From positions 2,183,541 to 2,247,540 of the forward strand of contig NZ_JAGFPK010000001.1 of assembly GCF_017599385.1 (NCBI RefSeq): 64,000 bases of DNA, in the 5' to 3' direction. Within the stretch, counting starts at the first letter, position 1; every line of letters starts with the position of its first letter. This stretch comes from Ciceribacter sp. L1K22. GTDB taxonomy: Bacteria; Pseudomonadota; Alphaproteobacteria; Rhizobiales; Rhizobiaceae. Under the pieces are notes generated by a model that saw only the letters and a program-made list of their open reading frames with translations, searched no databases and was not told where the DNA came from. A program made the position numbers and the translations under genes. Positions 15,242 to 23,084 of this stretch are shown here, one piece after another.

Positions 15242-16540
15242 TTATTCGTTCCCGGCCGTTTCATCGGTGATCAGTTCGTCCCCCTCGGCGATGTCGCCTT
15301 TGGTGACGACGGTGTTCTGCCCATCGCTGGCGCCGATCTCGATATTGACCGCAACCGGGACCCCCGCCTTGAGCAGCCAGACGGTCCGCTCGTTGCCCGC
15401 CGGCTCGGGCGCGGTGAGCGGACCCATGCGCGGCGGCCGGAAGATGCTGAAGACGCCGCCACCGCTGCTGTCACTTTCCGGCGTTACAGCGCTGGCTGCC
15501 GGGCTATAACGGAGGGCGGCGTTGGGAACGAGCAGGCCTTCCTTGATGGACTGCACTACGATGTCGGCCGTTGCGGTCATGCCCTGTCGCAGCTTCAGCG
15601 CATCATTGTCGACCGACAGGATACCTTTATAGGTCACGACATCGTTCGTCGTCTCTGAGGCATAGCGCACGCTGGTGATTTCCGCCGGAAACCGTTCGTC
15701 CGGAAAGGCGTCCACGGTGAAGGTCGCCTTCTGTCCCACGGCCACCTGGCCTACATCGGCTTCGTCGATCGCCACCTGAAGCTCCATCTCCTTGAGATCG
15801 CCGGCGATGGTGAAGAGAACCGGCGCTTCCAGCGACGCCGCGACCGTCGCTCCCGGATCGACGTCGCGCGACAGAACGATCCCATCGATGGGCGAGATGA
15901 TCGTCGCCTTCGACAGGTTGAGTTCAGCCTGCTGCAGCGCGGCCTCCGCCGAAAGCACATCCGCCTCGGCGCTTTCCTTGGTGGCGATTGTCGCGTCGTA
16001 GGAATAGCGCGCCGCGTCGAGATCCTGCTGGCTGGACACCCGGCTGTTGACGAGGCTCGTCAGACGGTCGAGCGTGATCCGTGCCGAATTCATGTCGGCG
16101 ACGGACTTGGAGACGGCGGCCTTCGCCGCCAGCAGCTTCGCTTCCGCGCTCTTGACGTCCGCCTCAAGCTTCGCCGTATCCAGCCGGGCAACGATCTCAC
16201 CCTTCTTCACCGGGCTGTTGTAATCGACGAAGACTTCGCGGAGCGTACCCGACTGCTCGCTGGAGACATCGACGCTGACCGTCGGCTCGATCGAGCCCGT
16301 CGCCGTCACCAGCACCGTGAGGTCACCCTTGCGGGCCGGCACGGTCGTGTAGCTGTAGGTTGCTTCGCCCCCCGCCAGCAGCAGGTATCCGGCCAAGGCT
16401 ACGATCACCAGCCCCAACACGACGCTTCGCCACAGCCAGCGGCGCCTCCCGCTCCCGCTACGCGCCGACGCCAGCAGCGTCGCGAGGTCGGGGGAGGCGC
16501 CGCCCTGGTTCGTGGATTTCGGTGTCATGTCGCCCGTCAT
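15242..16540 (-). CDS. Periplasmic adaptor (MacA/HlyD family)
   Basis: 432 residues: an N-terminal membrane anchor (about residues 37-58, SVVLGLVIVALAGYLLLAGG), a lipoyl half-motif, a helical hairpin (about 120-210), a second lipoyl part with ISPIDGIVLSRDVDPG, and a beta-barrel domain. It would bridge the MacB-like permease to an outer-membrane channel not encoded here. GGAAGAGAG precedes the ATG. The three-gene order adaptor-ATPase-permease resembles YknXYZ/MacAB systems for peptides, macrolides or siderophore-like molecules. Confidence 0.9.
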   Translation of the reverse strand: MTGDMTPKSTNQGGASPDLATLLASARSGSGRRRWLWRSVVLGLVIVALAGYLLLAGGEATYSYTTVPARKGDLTVLVTATGSIEPTVSVDVSSEQSGTLREVFVDYNSPVKKGEIVARLDTAKLEADVKSAEAKLLAAKAAVSKSVADMNSARITLDRLTSLVNSRVSSQQDLDAARYSYDATIATKESAEADVLSAEAALQQAELNLSKATIISPIDGIVLSRDVDPGATVAASLEAPVLFTIAGDLKEMELQVAIDEADVGQVAVGQKATFTVDAFPDERFPAEITSVRYASETTNDVVTYKGILSVDNDALKLRQGMTATADIVVQSIKEGLLVPNAALRYSPAASAVTPESDSSGGGVFSIFRPPRMGPLTAPEPAGNERTVWLLKAGVPVAVNIEIGASDGQNTVVTKGDIAEGDELITDETAGNE

Positions 16541-16897
16541 GCTCTCTTCCGTCGGTGGAATGTCGTTACCGTTCTTATGGCCCGGATCACGCTAAACGCC
16601 TTTGACGAGAATCAAGTTCGCCGCCGGCCGCCGATCCTGGGCGTCTGGGATGCGGCCGACAATTTCACATGGATGTGATGGGGAGTAGTGAAATTGTCGT
16701 AATGTTGCCGCTCGGCTCTGACGCAAGCCTCGCGCAATTCCAGCAGAACAGTTTCGTGGCAGTCGTTCGGAACAGGCGGCAGGCCGGCGCGTTAAGCCGA
16801 CAATCCGTCAATCGAACAGAGACCAAGCAACAGGACGTTGCGCGGCTTCCCCGGCATTTGCCGCATGGGACGGTTCATGACGGTATCGGAGACCAAG
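16541..16897. other. Intergenic region upstream of the adaptor operon
   Basis: 357 bases without a convincing gene. It holds the promoter side of the leftward adaptor-ATPase-permease operon; short open frames here lack family resemblance and good ribosome-binding sites. No strong operator or terminator seen. Confidence 0.5.
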
Positions 16898-17083
16898 ATG
16901 CGAAATTCCGGCAGAAACTTCACGATAGAGATCAAGGGCTCGCGCGCTGCAAGCCTTAAGAGAAAGCAATCGTCGCTCTGGGGAGAGATTGATCTCGGCC
17001 ATTTGATGGAAAAGGCAGAGCAGGACATGCCGATCGACGCGCGCGACAGCGACGACGGCGTGGCAAGGCCTGCAGCCGACTGA
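16898..17083 (+). CDS. Small hypothetical protein
   Basis: 61 residues, strongly basic in the first half (NFTIEIKGSRAASLKRKQSS) with a following LWGEIDL segment and an acidic tail. That pattern resembles small conserved rhizobial proteins of unknown function. ATG 16898 has GGAGA five bases upstream; an in-frame ATG at 16877 would add seven residues. No function can be assigned, and the frame could be fortuitous in this GC-rich DNA. Confidence 0.4.
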   Translation: MRNSGRNFTIEIKGSRAASLKRKQSSLWGEIDLGHLMEKAEQDMPIDARDSDDGVARPAAD

Positions 17084-17190
17084 CGCCATCGTACTGACCA
17101 TCCCAGGAACTGGCCAGGCACACATGCGACTCCGGGAGCGGCGCTCTGTGGCCATGACCCTTCCCAGCTAACGTCGAGCTCTCAATTCGC

Positions 17191-18363
17191 TCAACGATAA
17201 AGCTGCAGGAGGACCTCCGGCGAGGAGTTGGCGATCGAAAGCGACTGGATGGCCAGCTGCTGCTGGGTCTGCAGTGCTTTCAGGCGGGTCGATTCCTCGT
17301 TCATATCGGCATCGACGAGAAGGCCGATGCCGCGGTCGATCGAATCCGACAGCTCGTCGATGAAGTCGATCTGAAGATCGATTCGCATGCCGACGGAGCC
17401 GAGGTGGGCCGCAGCACTTGTCATCAGCATCAGCGCGTCGTCGACCATCTGCACCAGTCCGTCGAACTGTGCGGCTGTGGTCGAATTGTTGATCGTGAGG
17501 CCGACCACCGAAGCGGTGATCGCGCCGGCCGGAGGGGTCAGATCGACAGCCCAGAGTGCGCCGGTGCCATCTTCGTAGGCGACTTCCTGATTCGTGACGC
17601 CGCTTTGATCGACGGCCCGGACCCAGGTATCCTTGGCAATCTTCACATAGTCATTGCCTCCGGCATTGGCATAGTCGCCGTCAAATGCTCCGCCAGCTAT
17701 ACCAATCACGTCCTCGGTCGTGAAAGCGTCGACAGTGTAGGCTGAAACGACGCCGTCGACATTGACCTGCAAGGTTACCGTTGAGCCCTCGATCGCGTGC
17801 TGGGCATCGAGAATGCCGATGTCGCCGCCGGTGTCGAACAGGACGGTACTGGATGACAACTCGTAGTTCACCCGCTGGACACGCACGCCGCTGTCGTCCC
17901 GCACCAGCGAACCGACTACGCTCTTCGTGTCCGTGCCACCTGCCGCCGTGATGTCGGCCTGCAGCCAGTTTTCACCGTTAAAGGAGGCAGACTGGGCGAT
18001 GGAGAGGAGCTGGTCCTGAAGCTGTGAAAGTTCCTCCTGGATCTTTTCCCGGTCGACGCCGTCTTCCGTCGCGGCAATGAGCTTGGCCTTGATTTCCTTT
18101 ACGACCTCGACGGCCGATTCCATGCCGGTGTAAGCGGTGTCGACCTTGGCTGCGCCCAGGCCGAGGGCGTCGGAGACCGTCGACAGCCCCATATTGTCCG
18201 AGCGCATGGTAGTGGCGATGGACCAGTAGGCGGCGTTGTCGCTCGCGGTTCCGACACGCATGCCGGCCGAAAGTCGTGCCTGGCTCTCTTCAAGATCGCT
18301 GGAAATGGCGCGAAGGGTTTTGAGCGCGGCCATGGCTCCAATATTGGTAATAACGCTAGACAT
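17191..18363 (-). CDS. Flagellin
   Basis: 390 residues. The N-terminal D0/D1 region is of the rhizobial type (ITNIGAMAALKTLRAIS, LSAGMRVGTASDNAAYWSIA, LGLGAAKVDTAYTGMESA), and the C-terminal D1/D0 returns with LGSVGMRIDLQIDFIDELSDSI and the ending SPEVLLQLYR. The variable middle domain is short. It is exported by the flagellar type III apparatus and polymerises into the filament. No other flagellar genes are nearby, so this is an orphan flagellin. ATG 18363 was chosen because homology begins at MSSVITN. Confidence 0.93.
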   Translation of the reverse strand: MSSVITNIGAMAALKTLRAISSDLEESQARLSAGMRVGTASDNAAYWSIATTMRSDNMGLSTVSDALGLGAAKVDTAYTGMESAVEVVKEIKAKLIAATEDGVDREKIQEELSQLQDQLLSIAQSASFNGENWLQADITAAGGTDTKSVVGSLVRDDSGVRVQRVNYELSSSTVLFDTGGDIGILDAQHAIEGSTVTLQVNVDGVVSAYTVDAFTTEDVIGIAGGAFDGDYANAGGNDYVKIAKDTWVRAVDQSGVTNQEVAYEDGTGALWAVDLTPPAGAITASVVGLTINNSTTAAQFDGLVQMVDDALMLMTSAAAHLGSVGMRIDLQIDFIDELSDSIDRGIGLLVDADMNEESTRLKALQTQQQLAIQSLSIANSSPEVLLQLYR

Positions 18364-18709
18364 ACTCACAGCACCAAGAAACAAAGTACAAATGGGGCAC
18401 ATTCCGGCCTTTGCCGGGGAACGGAGAGAAGCGTCATGCAGGGCGAGGCTAGCGAGCCATTAACCATACCGTTCGATTTACAAAAATGCACCGGGATGGT
18501 TAAATAAGCATAAAATCTATGTTTAGATCGAACTATATTTCGCTCGTTGAGAGAGTATAGTTTTGGTTAATATTTGAATTTCTGCTAATTTAAGTCGGCG
18601 GCGCGCGCCCCTCAGAATGATCAAGGCCGGAAGAGCGCGCGGGGTCGCAGGCGCACGGACACCTGATGACACTCGTCGTTTGGATTTTGGCTGCCGGAGA
18701 ATCGTCAAA
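18364..18709. other. AT-rich regulatory region upstream of flagellin
   Basis: 346 bases without a gene, much more AT-rich than its surroundings. It contains two inverted repeats: TTAACCAT (18460-18467) with ATGGTTAA (18496-18503), 28-nt spacer, and AACTATA (18531-18537) with TATAGTT (18556-18562), 18-nt spacer. These are candidate regulator sites for the leftward flagellin gene. No sigma-28 or sigma-54 promoter was clear by eye. Confidence 0.5.
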
Positions 18710-18785
18710 TGGTGAGAGCGCAGGGATTCGAACCCTGGACCTACTGATTAAAAGTCAGTTGCTCTACCGGCTGAGCTACGCTCTC
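18710..18785 (-). tRNA. tRNA-Lys (anticodon TTT)
   Basis: Read on the minus strand: acceptor stem GAGAGCG pairs with CGCTCTC, followed by discriminator A and an encoded CCA (18710-18712). The D-arm contains AGCTCAGCCGGTAGAGC, the anticodon stem ACTGA/TCAGT encloses loop CTTTTAA (anticodon TTT), and the T-arm has the GGTTCGAATCC loop. 76 nt including CCA; all arms form. Confidence 0.96.
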
Positions 18786-18967
18786 CCATGGGCGACCGCA
18801 GGGGGTCGCCGGAAGTGCGCGGAACATATTCAGGTGACCCCTTGCGGTCAACCCGAAAAATTGCCCGCCGGTCCGGCTTGTCAGCACGATTGTCGCAGCG
18901 AACACAAAGGTGATTGGCAAGTGAGGGGTGGCGGGGGTAGGAAGGGCCGTTTTTGCGGAGCCGCCTT

Positions 18968-19711
18968 GTGTCCATCGTCGATATCTCGTTCTGGAGCGCC
19001 TTGCTGGCAGGAGCCCTGTCGTTCCTGTCTCCGTGCGTTCTTCCGCTGGTTCCTCCGTACCTCTGCTACATGGCGGGCATCTCGGTGGAGCAGTTCCGCA
19101 ATGGCGGCGAGGCGGCACCGGCGGCCCGGCGCGCGGTCATGCTCTCGGCGTTCTTCTTCACATTGGGATTTGCGACCGTCTTCGTCGCGCTTGGGGCAGG
19201 GGCGTCGTCGATCGGCATGCTTCTGCGACAGCATCTAGACGTTCTGGCGAAGATCGGCGGCCTGATCATCATCGTCATGGGCCTGAATTTTCTTGGCGTC
19301 TTCCGGATCGGACTGCTGTCGTCAGAGGCACGGTTCCAGGGCGGTGGCAAGCCGGCGACTTTATCCGGCGCCTATGTCATGGGGCTCGCGTTCGCCTTCG
19401 GCTGGACGCCGTGCATCGGGCCGGTTCTCGGTGCCATCCTCGCTGTTGCGGCCGCCCGCGACACCGTATCGGATGGCGCGCTCTTGCTCGCGATCTATTC
19501 GCTGGGGCTCGCCGTGCCCTTTTGGATCGCAGCGGCGTTTTCCGGCGCCTTCATGCGCTTCCTCTCCCGCTTCCGCAAACATTTAGGCACCGTCGAAAAG
19601 GTGATGGGCGGCCTTCTGGTGTTGACCGGACTTGCCTTCATGTTCGGTTTCGTTACCGATCTTGCGATCTGGTTCCAGCAGACTTTCCCGGTTCTCAGTC
19701 GGATCGGTTGA
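18968..19711 (+). CDS. ccdA: Cytochrome c biogenesis protein CcdA
   Basis: 247-residue membrane protein with six predicted helices. The two redox-active cysteines sit in the conserved SPCVLPL (first helix) and WTPCIGP (fourth helix) motifs. CcdA carries reducing power from cytoplasmic thioredoxin to periplasmic thiol proteins for cytochrome c maturation. Start taken as GTG 18968 (MSIVDISFWSALLAG), matching the family N-terminus; a TTG 15 bases upstream is the alternative. Stands alone here, without ccm genes. Confidence 0.9.
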   Translation: MSIVDISFWSALLAGALSFLSPCVLPLVPPYLCYMAGISVEQFRNGGEAAPAARRAVMLSAFFFTLGFATVFVALGAGASSIGMLLRQHLDVLAKIGGLIIIVMGLNFLGVFRIGLLSSEARFQGGGKPATLSGAYVMGLAFAFGWTPCIGPVLGAILAVAAARDTVSDGALLLAIYSLGLAVPFWIAAAFSGAFMRFLSRFRKHLGTVEKVMGGLLVLTGLAFMFGFVTDLAIWFQQTFPVLSRIG

Positions 19712-19858
19712 GGGGCGTCGCACGTGGCCACTCTCTTGACTGGAGAGAACCGTTTTGCTCCCATCCGGCCTTGATCCCGCACGCCTGACACGGCAATCCA
19801 GAGATATACCTTTCATGATCGCCGGGATGACCGGCCGATTTGCCGTGAGTGAGGCGAG

Positions 19859-20827
19859 ATGGCGGAAATCATCGGGCTCGTCCTGCCCTTCTTCGGACTG
19901 ATCCTCATCGGCTACGTCGCCTGCAAGCTCGCCCACCAGCCGGCAGAAGCGCTCGGCTGGCTGAATTTCTTCATCGTCTACATCTCGCTGCCGGCGCTGT
20001 TTTTCAAACTGGTCTCGCGTACGCCGATCCACGAACTGACGCGGATCGACTTCATCGTCGCATCGCTGCTGGCCACGTATGCGATCTTCGCTTTGGTCTT
20101 CGCCATCGGCTGGTTCATCCGCCGCAATTCAATCGCGGACTGCACGATACAGGCGCTGGCGGGTGCCTACGGTAATATCGGCTACATGGGGCCTGGTCTT
20201 GCGCTTCTGGCGTTCGGCGAAAAGGCAGCCGTGCCGGTGGCGCTGATCTTCTGTTTCGAAAACGCCGTGCATTTCATGGTCGCACCGGCGATGATGGCCG
20301 TGGCCGGTGGGGATGATCGCCCTCGGGGTCGGGTCGCAATCGATGTGGTCAAGCGGATCGCCTATCATCCGTTCATCATTGCGACCGTGGTTGGCATAGC
20401 CGCCGCGGCAATCGCGTTTGAACCGCCGACGGCGGTGCAACGCCTCATTGACTACCTCGCCCAGGCTGCGGCGCCCTGTGCTCTGTTCGCCATGGGCGTC
20501 ACGCTGGCACTGCGGCCGCTGAAGCGCGTGCCGCCGGAAATCGGCTACATCGTGCCGATCAAGCTTCTCCTGCATCCTGTGCTGGCCTACGTCGTCCTGA
20601 GCTTGGCGGGAGATTTCGAGCCGCTCTGGGTGTACACCGCCGTCCTTCTGGCCTCGCTGCCGACGGCCACCAACGTTTTCGTCATTGGTCAGCAGTACGG
20701 CGTGTGGCAGGAGAGGGCGTCTGCAACGATCCTGATCACCACCGTCCTGTCGGTGCTGACGGTCTCTGCCCTTCTCTACGCGATCACCAACGGCCTGCTA
20801 CCGGCGGATCTTTTCCCGCAGTCGTGA
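19859..20827 (+). CDS. AEC-family transporter (auxin efflux carrier-like)
   Basis: 322 residues, about ten hydrophobic helices arranged as two inverted repeats, with the broken-helix region around GAYGNIGYMGPGLAL and a late GVTLALRP motif typical of AEC proteins. In bacteria these carry organic anions such as malate or malonate; no substrate can be inferred. GAGG precedes the ATG. Its 3' end overlaps the convergent hydroxylase gene by 30 bp. Confidence 0.88.
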   Translation: MAEIIGLVLPFFGLILIGYVACKLAHQPAEALGWLNFFIVYISLPALFFKLVSRTPIHELTRIDFIVASLLATYAIFALVFAIGWFIRRNSIADCTIQALAGAYGNIGYMGPGLALLAFGEKAAVPVALIFCFENAVHFMVAPAMMAVAGGDDRPRGRVAIDVVKRIAYHPFIIATVVGIAAAAIAFEPPTAVQRLIDYLAQAAAPCALFAMGVTLALRPLKRVPPEIGYIVPIKLLLHPVLAYVVLSLAGDFEPLWVYTAVLLASLPTATNVFVIGQQYGVWQERASATILITTVLSVLTVSALLYAITNGLLPADLFPQS

Positions 20828-21997
20828 GGGAATGCCCGAAAGACCGAATCCAGGGGCAACACCTTCCTGCATGACCAGATGACGAAGGGGCGGAATGCTC
20901 GCCAGCACGTGAAGTCCGGCGGCCCTCACCATCTGCACGGGCAGGAATGGGCTGAGCAGCGACCGGTTCAAAAGATCGACGCTCGCCGTGCGGCTCCACA
21001 CGTCGGCGCGACGCTTGCGATCGAAGGCGTCCCCTGCATGCGCATCGATTGGTTTGTCGGACCGGCAAAGCAGGTCTTCGAGCGCCATCACGTCGCGCAG
21101 CGACAGGTTCAGCCCCTGCGCGCCGATCGGCGGGAAGGCGTGCGCTGCTTCGCCGATGAAGGCGGCGCGCCCCTTGCCGTAGCGCTTCGCCGTCAATCCG
21201 GAGAGCGGCCATGATTGAACGCCATCCTCGACGGAAACCTTGCCGAGCAGCGAGGCCAGCCGCTCCTCGACAAGACGGCTCAACTGGTCGAGCGGAAGCG
21301 AAACCAGGCGTTCCGCTTCAGCAGGTTCGACGACCCAGACGAGGCTCGAGCGGTCGCCTGGTAGCGGCACCTGCGTACAGGGGCCGTGGTCGGTGTGGAA
21401 TTCGGTCGAGACATTACGGTGGGGAAGGCTGTGGCCGAAATTCAGCACCACAGCCGTTTGCGGATAGGACCAGGTATGGATGCCGACCCCGGCGCTTTCG
21501 CGTGTCCTTGATCGCCGGCCATCCGCGCCGACAACGAAATCCGCAGCGATCGACGTGCCTTTGGCAAGCGTCACCGCCACGGCATCATCTCGGACCTCCA
21601 CTGCGGCCGCGTTTGACGGAAACACGGCGATATTTGCCTCGCCCGCCACAGCCTCATCGAGAACTGCCAGAAGGGCGGCGTTCGGAATGTTGTAGCCGAA
21701 GGCCTCGAGATTGATTTCGGAGCTGCGGAACGCAACCGGCGGGGCGCGCAGCAGCCGCTTCGTGCCGTCGATGATCTGCATCGTTGAGAGCCGCGCCGCC
21801 GCAGGCCGGATCGCCTCCCAAAGCCCGAGACGGTCGATATAACGGATCGACTGCTCCATCAACGCCGTCGTACGGCGGTCGTTCGTGTCGGATCTGGGCG
21901 CGACGAGCGCGACCTTGCGGCCGCCGCGTGCAAGCGCGATCGCAGCGATATTGCCGGCCAGCCCGGCGCCGATGACGGTGATGTCGAACCTGTCCAT
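20798..21997 (-). CDS. UbiH/UbiF-type FAD-dependent hydroxylase
   Basis: 399-residue class A flavoprotein monooxygenase: N-terminal dinucleotide motif VIGAGLAGNIAAIALARGG, the DG motif VVGADGRRSRTRESAG, and the second FAD motif FIGEAAHAFPPIGAQGLN, where the canonical Asp of GD is Glu. The family hydroxylates the aromatic ring of ubiquinone precursors. Which ring position is modified cannot be told from sequence. The gene is monocistronic and divergent from pcs. Confidence 0.85.
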   Translation of the reverse strand: MDRFDITVIGAGLAGNIAAIALARGGRKVALVAPRSDTNDRRTTALMEQSIRYIDRLGLWEAIRPAAARLSTMQIIDGTKRLLRAPPVAFRSSEINLEAFGYNIPNAALLAVLDEAVAGEANIAVFPSNAAAVEVRDDAVAVTLAKGTSIAADFVVGADGRRSRTRESAGVGIHTWSYPQTAVVLNFGHSLPHRNVSTEFHTDHGPCTQVPLPGDRSSLVWVVEPAEAERLVSLPLDQLSRLVEERLASLLGKVSVEDGVQSWPLSGLTAKRYGKGRAAFIGEAAHAFPPIGAQGLNLSLRDVMALEDLLCRSDKPIDAHAGDAFDRKRRADVWSRTASVDLLNRSLLSPFLPVQMVRAAGLHVLASIPPLRHLVMQEGVAPGFGLSGIPSRLREKIRR

Positions 21998-22181
21998 GAA
22001 CCCGATCCTCGTCTGATCTCGTCACATCTAGGGCGATTTGAAACGGAAATCCATGGGATGCTTTGGCGCACCCCGGTGACCCCTTTCCGTGGGCAAAGCC
22101 GAACCGGTGTCGTTTCGACATTGCAAAACGGTCGGATTCGTCGAATATCGCCGCACCGAAGAGACAAGGGGCCGAAACGGC

Positions 22182-22910
22182 ATGAAAATCTTCAACTACA
22201 GACGGGTGCCTTACGCGGAGATGCGTGCGTTCTCCGTACATATCCTGACGGCATCCGGCTCGTTCCTGGCCTTTCTCGGTGTCGTGGCGGCTGCCGAGCA
22301 CCGCTTCGTCGACATGTTCTGGTGGCTTGGCCTTGCGCTTCTCGTCGATGGCATCGATGGGCCGATCGCCCGCAAGGTGCGGGTCAAGGAAGTTCTGCCG
22401 AACTGGTCCGGCGACACGCTGGACAACATCATCGACTATGTCACCTATGTCCTTCTGCCCGCCTTCGCCCTCTATCAGAGCGGCATGATCGGCGAGCCCT
22501 GGTCGTTCGTCGCGGCAGGCATGATCGTCGTGTCCAGCGCCATCTACTACGCCGACATGGGCATGAAGACCGACGAGTACTTTTTCTCCGGCTTTCCCGT
22601 GGTCTGGAACATGATCGTCTTCACCCTGTTTGTGATCGACGCCTCGGCCTTGACCGCGATGATCGTCGTCTCCGTCTCGGTCGTGTTGACCTTCCTGCCG
22701 ATCTTCTTCCTCCACCCGGTGCGGGTGAAGCGGCTTCGTGGCCTCAACATGGCGGTGTTTCTGCTGTGGTGCGCGCTCGGTGGTTATGCCTTGCTCCTGC
22801 ATTTCGAGACGCCTGCCTGGGTCGTGTATCCTTTCATCGCGACCGGCATCTATCTCTATGTCATTGGCGGGATACTCCAGGCCTTTCCGGCACTAGGGCG
22901 TCGAGGCTGA
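22182..22910 (+). CDS. pcs: Phosphatidylcholine synthase
   Basis: 242-residue membrane enzyme condensing choline with CDP-diacylglycerol to give phosphatidylcholine in one step, a pathway characteristic of rhizobia, Agrobacterium, Brucella and Legionella. The CDP-alcohol phosphotransferase motif is complete: Asp59-Gly60, Ala63-Arg64, then Gly77, Asp81 and Asp85 (in GDTLDNIID). Length matches the Sinorhizobium enzyme (about 241). ATG 22182 was chosen by homology (MKIFNYRRVPYAEMRAFSVH); an earlier in-frame start at 22089 adds unrelated residues. Multiple helices; inner membrane. Confidence 0.96.
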   Translation: MKIFNYRRVPYAEMRAFSVHILTASGSFLAFLGVVAAAEHRFVDMFWWLGLALLVDGIDGPIARKVRVKEVLPNWSGDTLDNIIDYVTYVLLPAFALYQSGMIGEPWSFVAAGMIVVSSAIYYADMGMKTDEYFFSGFPVVWNMIVFTLFVIDASALTAMIVVSVSVVLTFLPIFFLHPVRVKRLRGLNMAVFLLWCALGGYALLLHFETPAWVVYPFIATGIYLYVIGGILQAFPALGRRG

Positions 22911-23084
22911 AGGTGCCTCTCCGGCGGGCGCGATCCACGAAAAATCATGCGGCACCAGTTGTGCAAAGCAACAAACCGGTTATCAATAGTCGCTTGTTGC
23001 GTGTCCGGCATCACACCGGGGCGCGGCGGGGAACAACAGCATGCCCGGGATGAATAAAATATACCCGGTACGATAGGGGGATTT

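Noticed and set aside
16669..16959. 96-codon plus-strand frame upstream of the small hypothetical gene
   Set aside because: Poor ribosome-binding site, composition unlike real proteins, and it overlaps the better-supported small frame at 16898.
18710..18785. tRNA-Lys as an integration site for a genomic island
   Set aside because: No integrase, no duplicated tRNA 3' end and no compositional island flank it; only the AT-rich flagellin promoter lies nearby.
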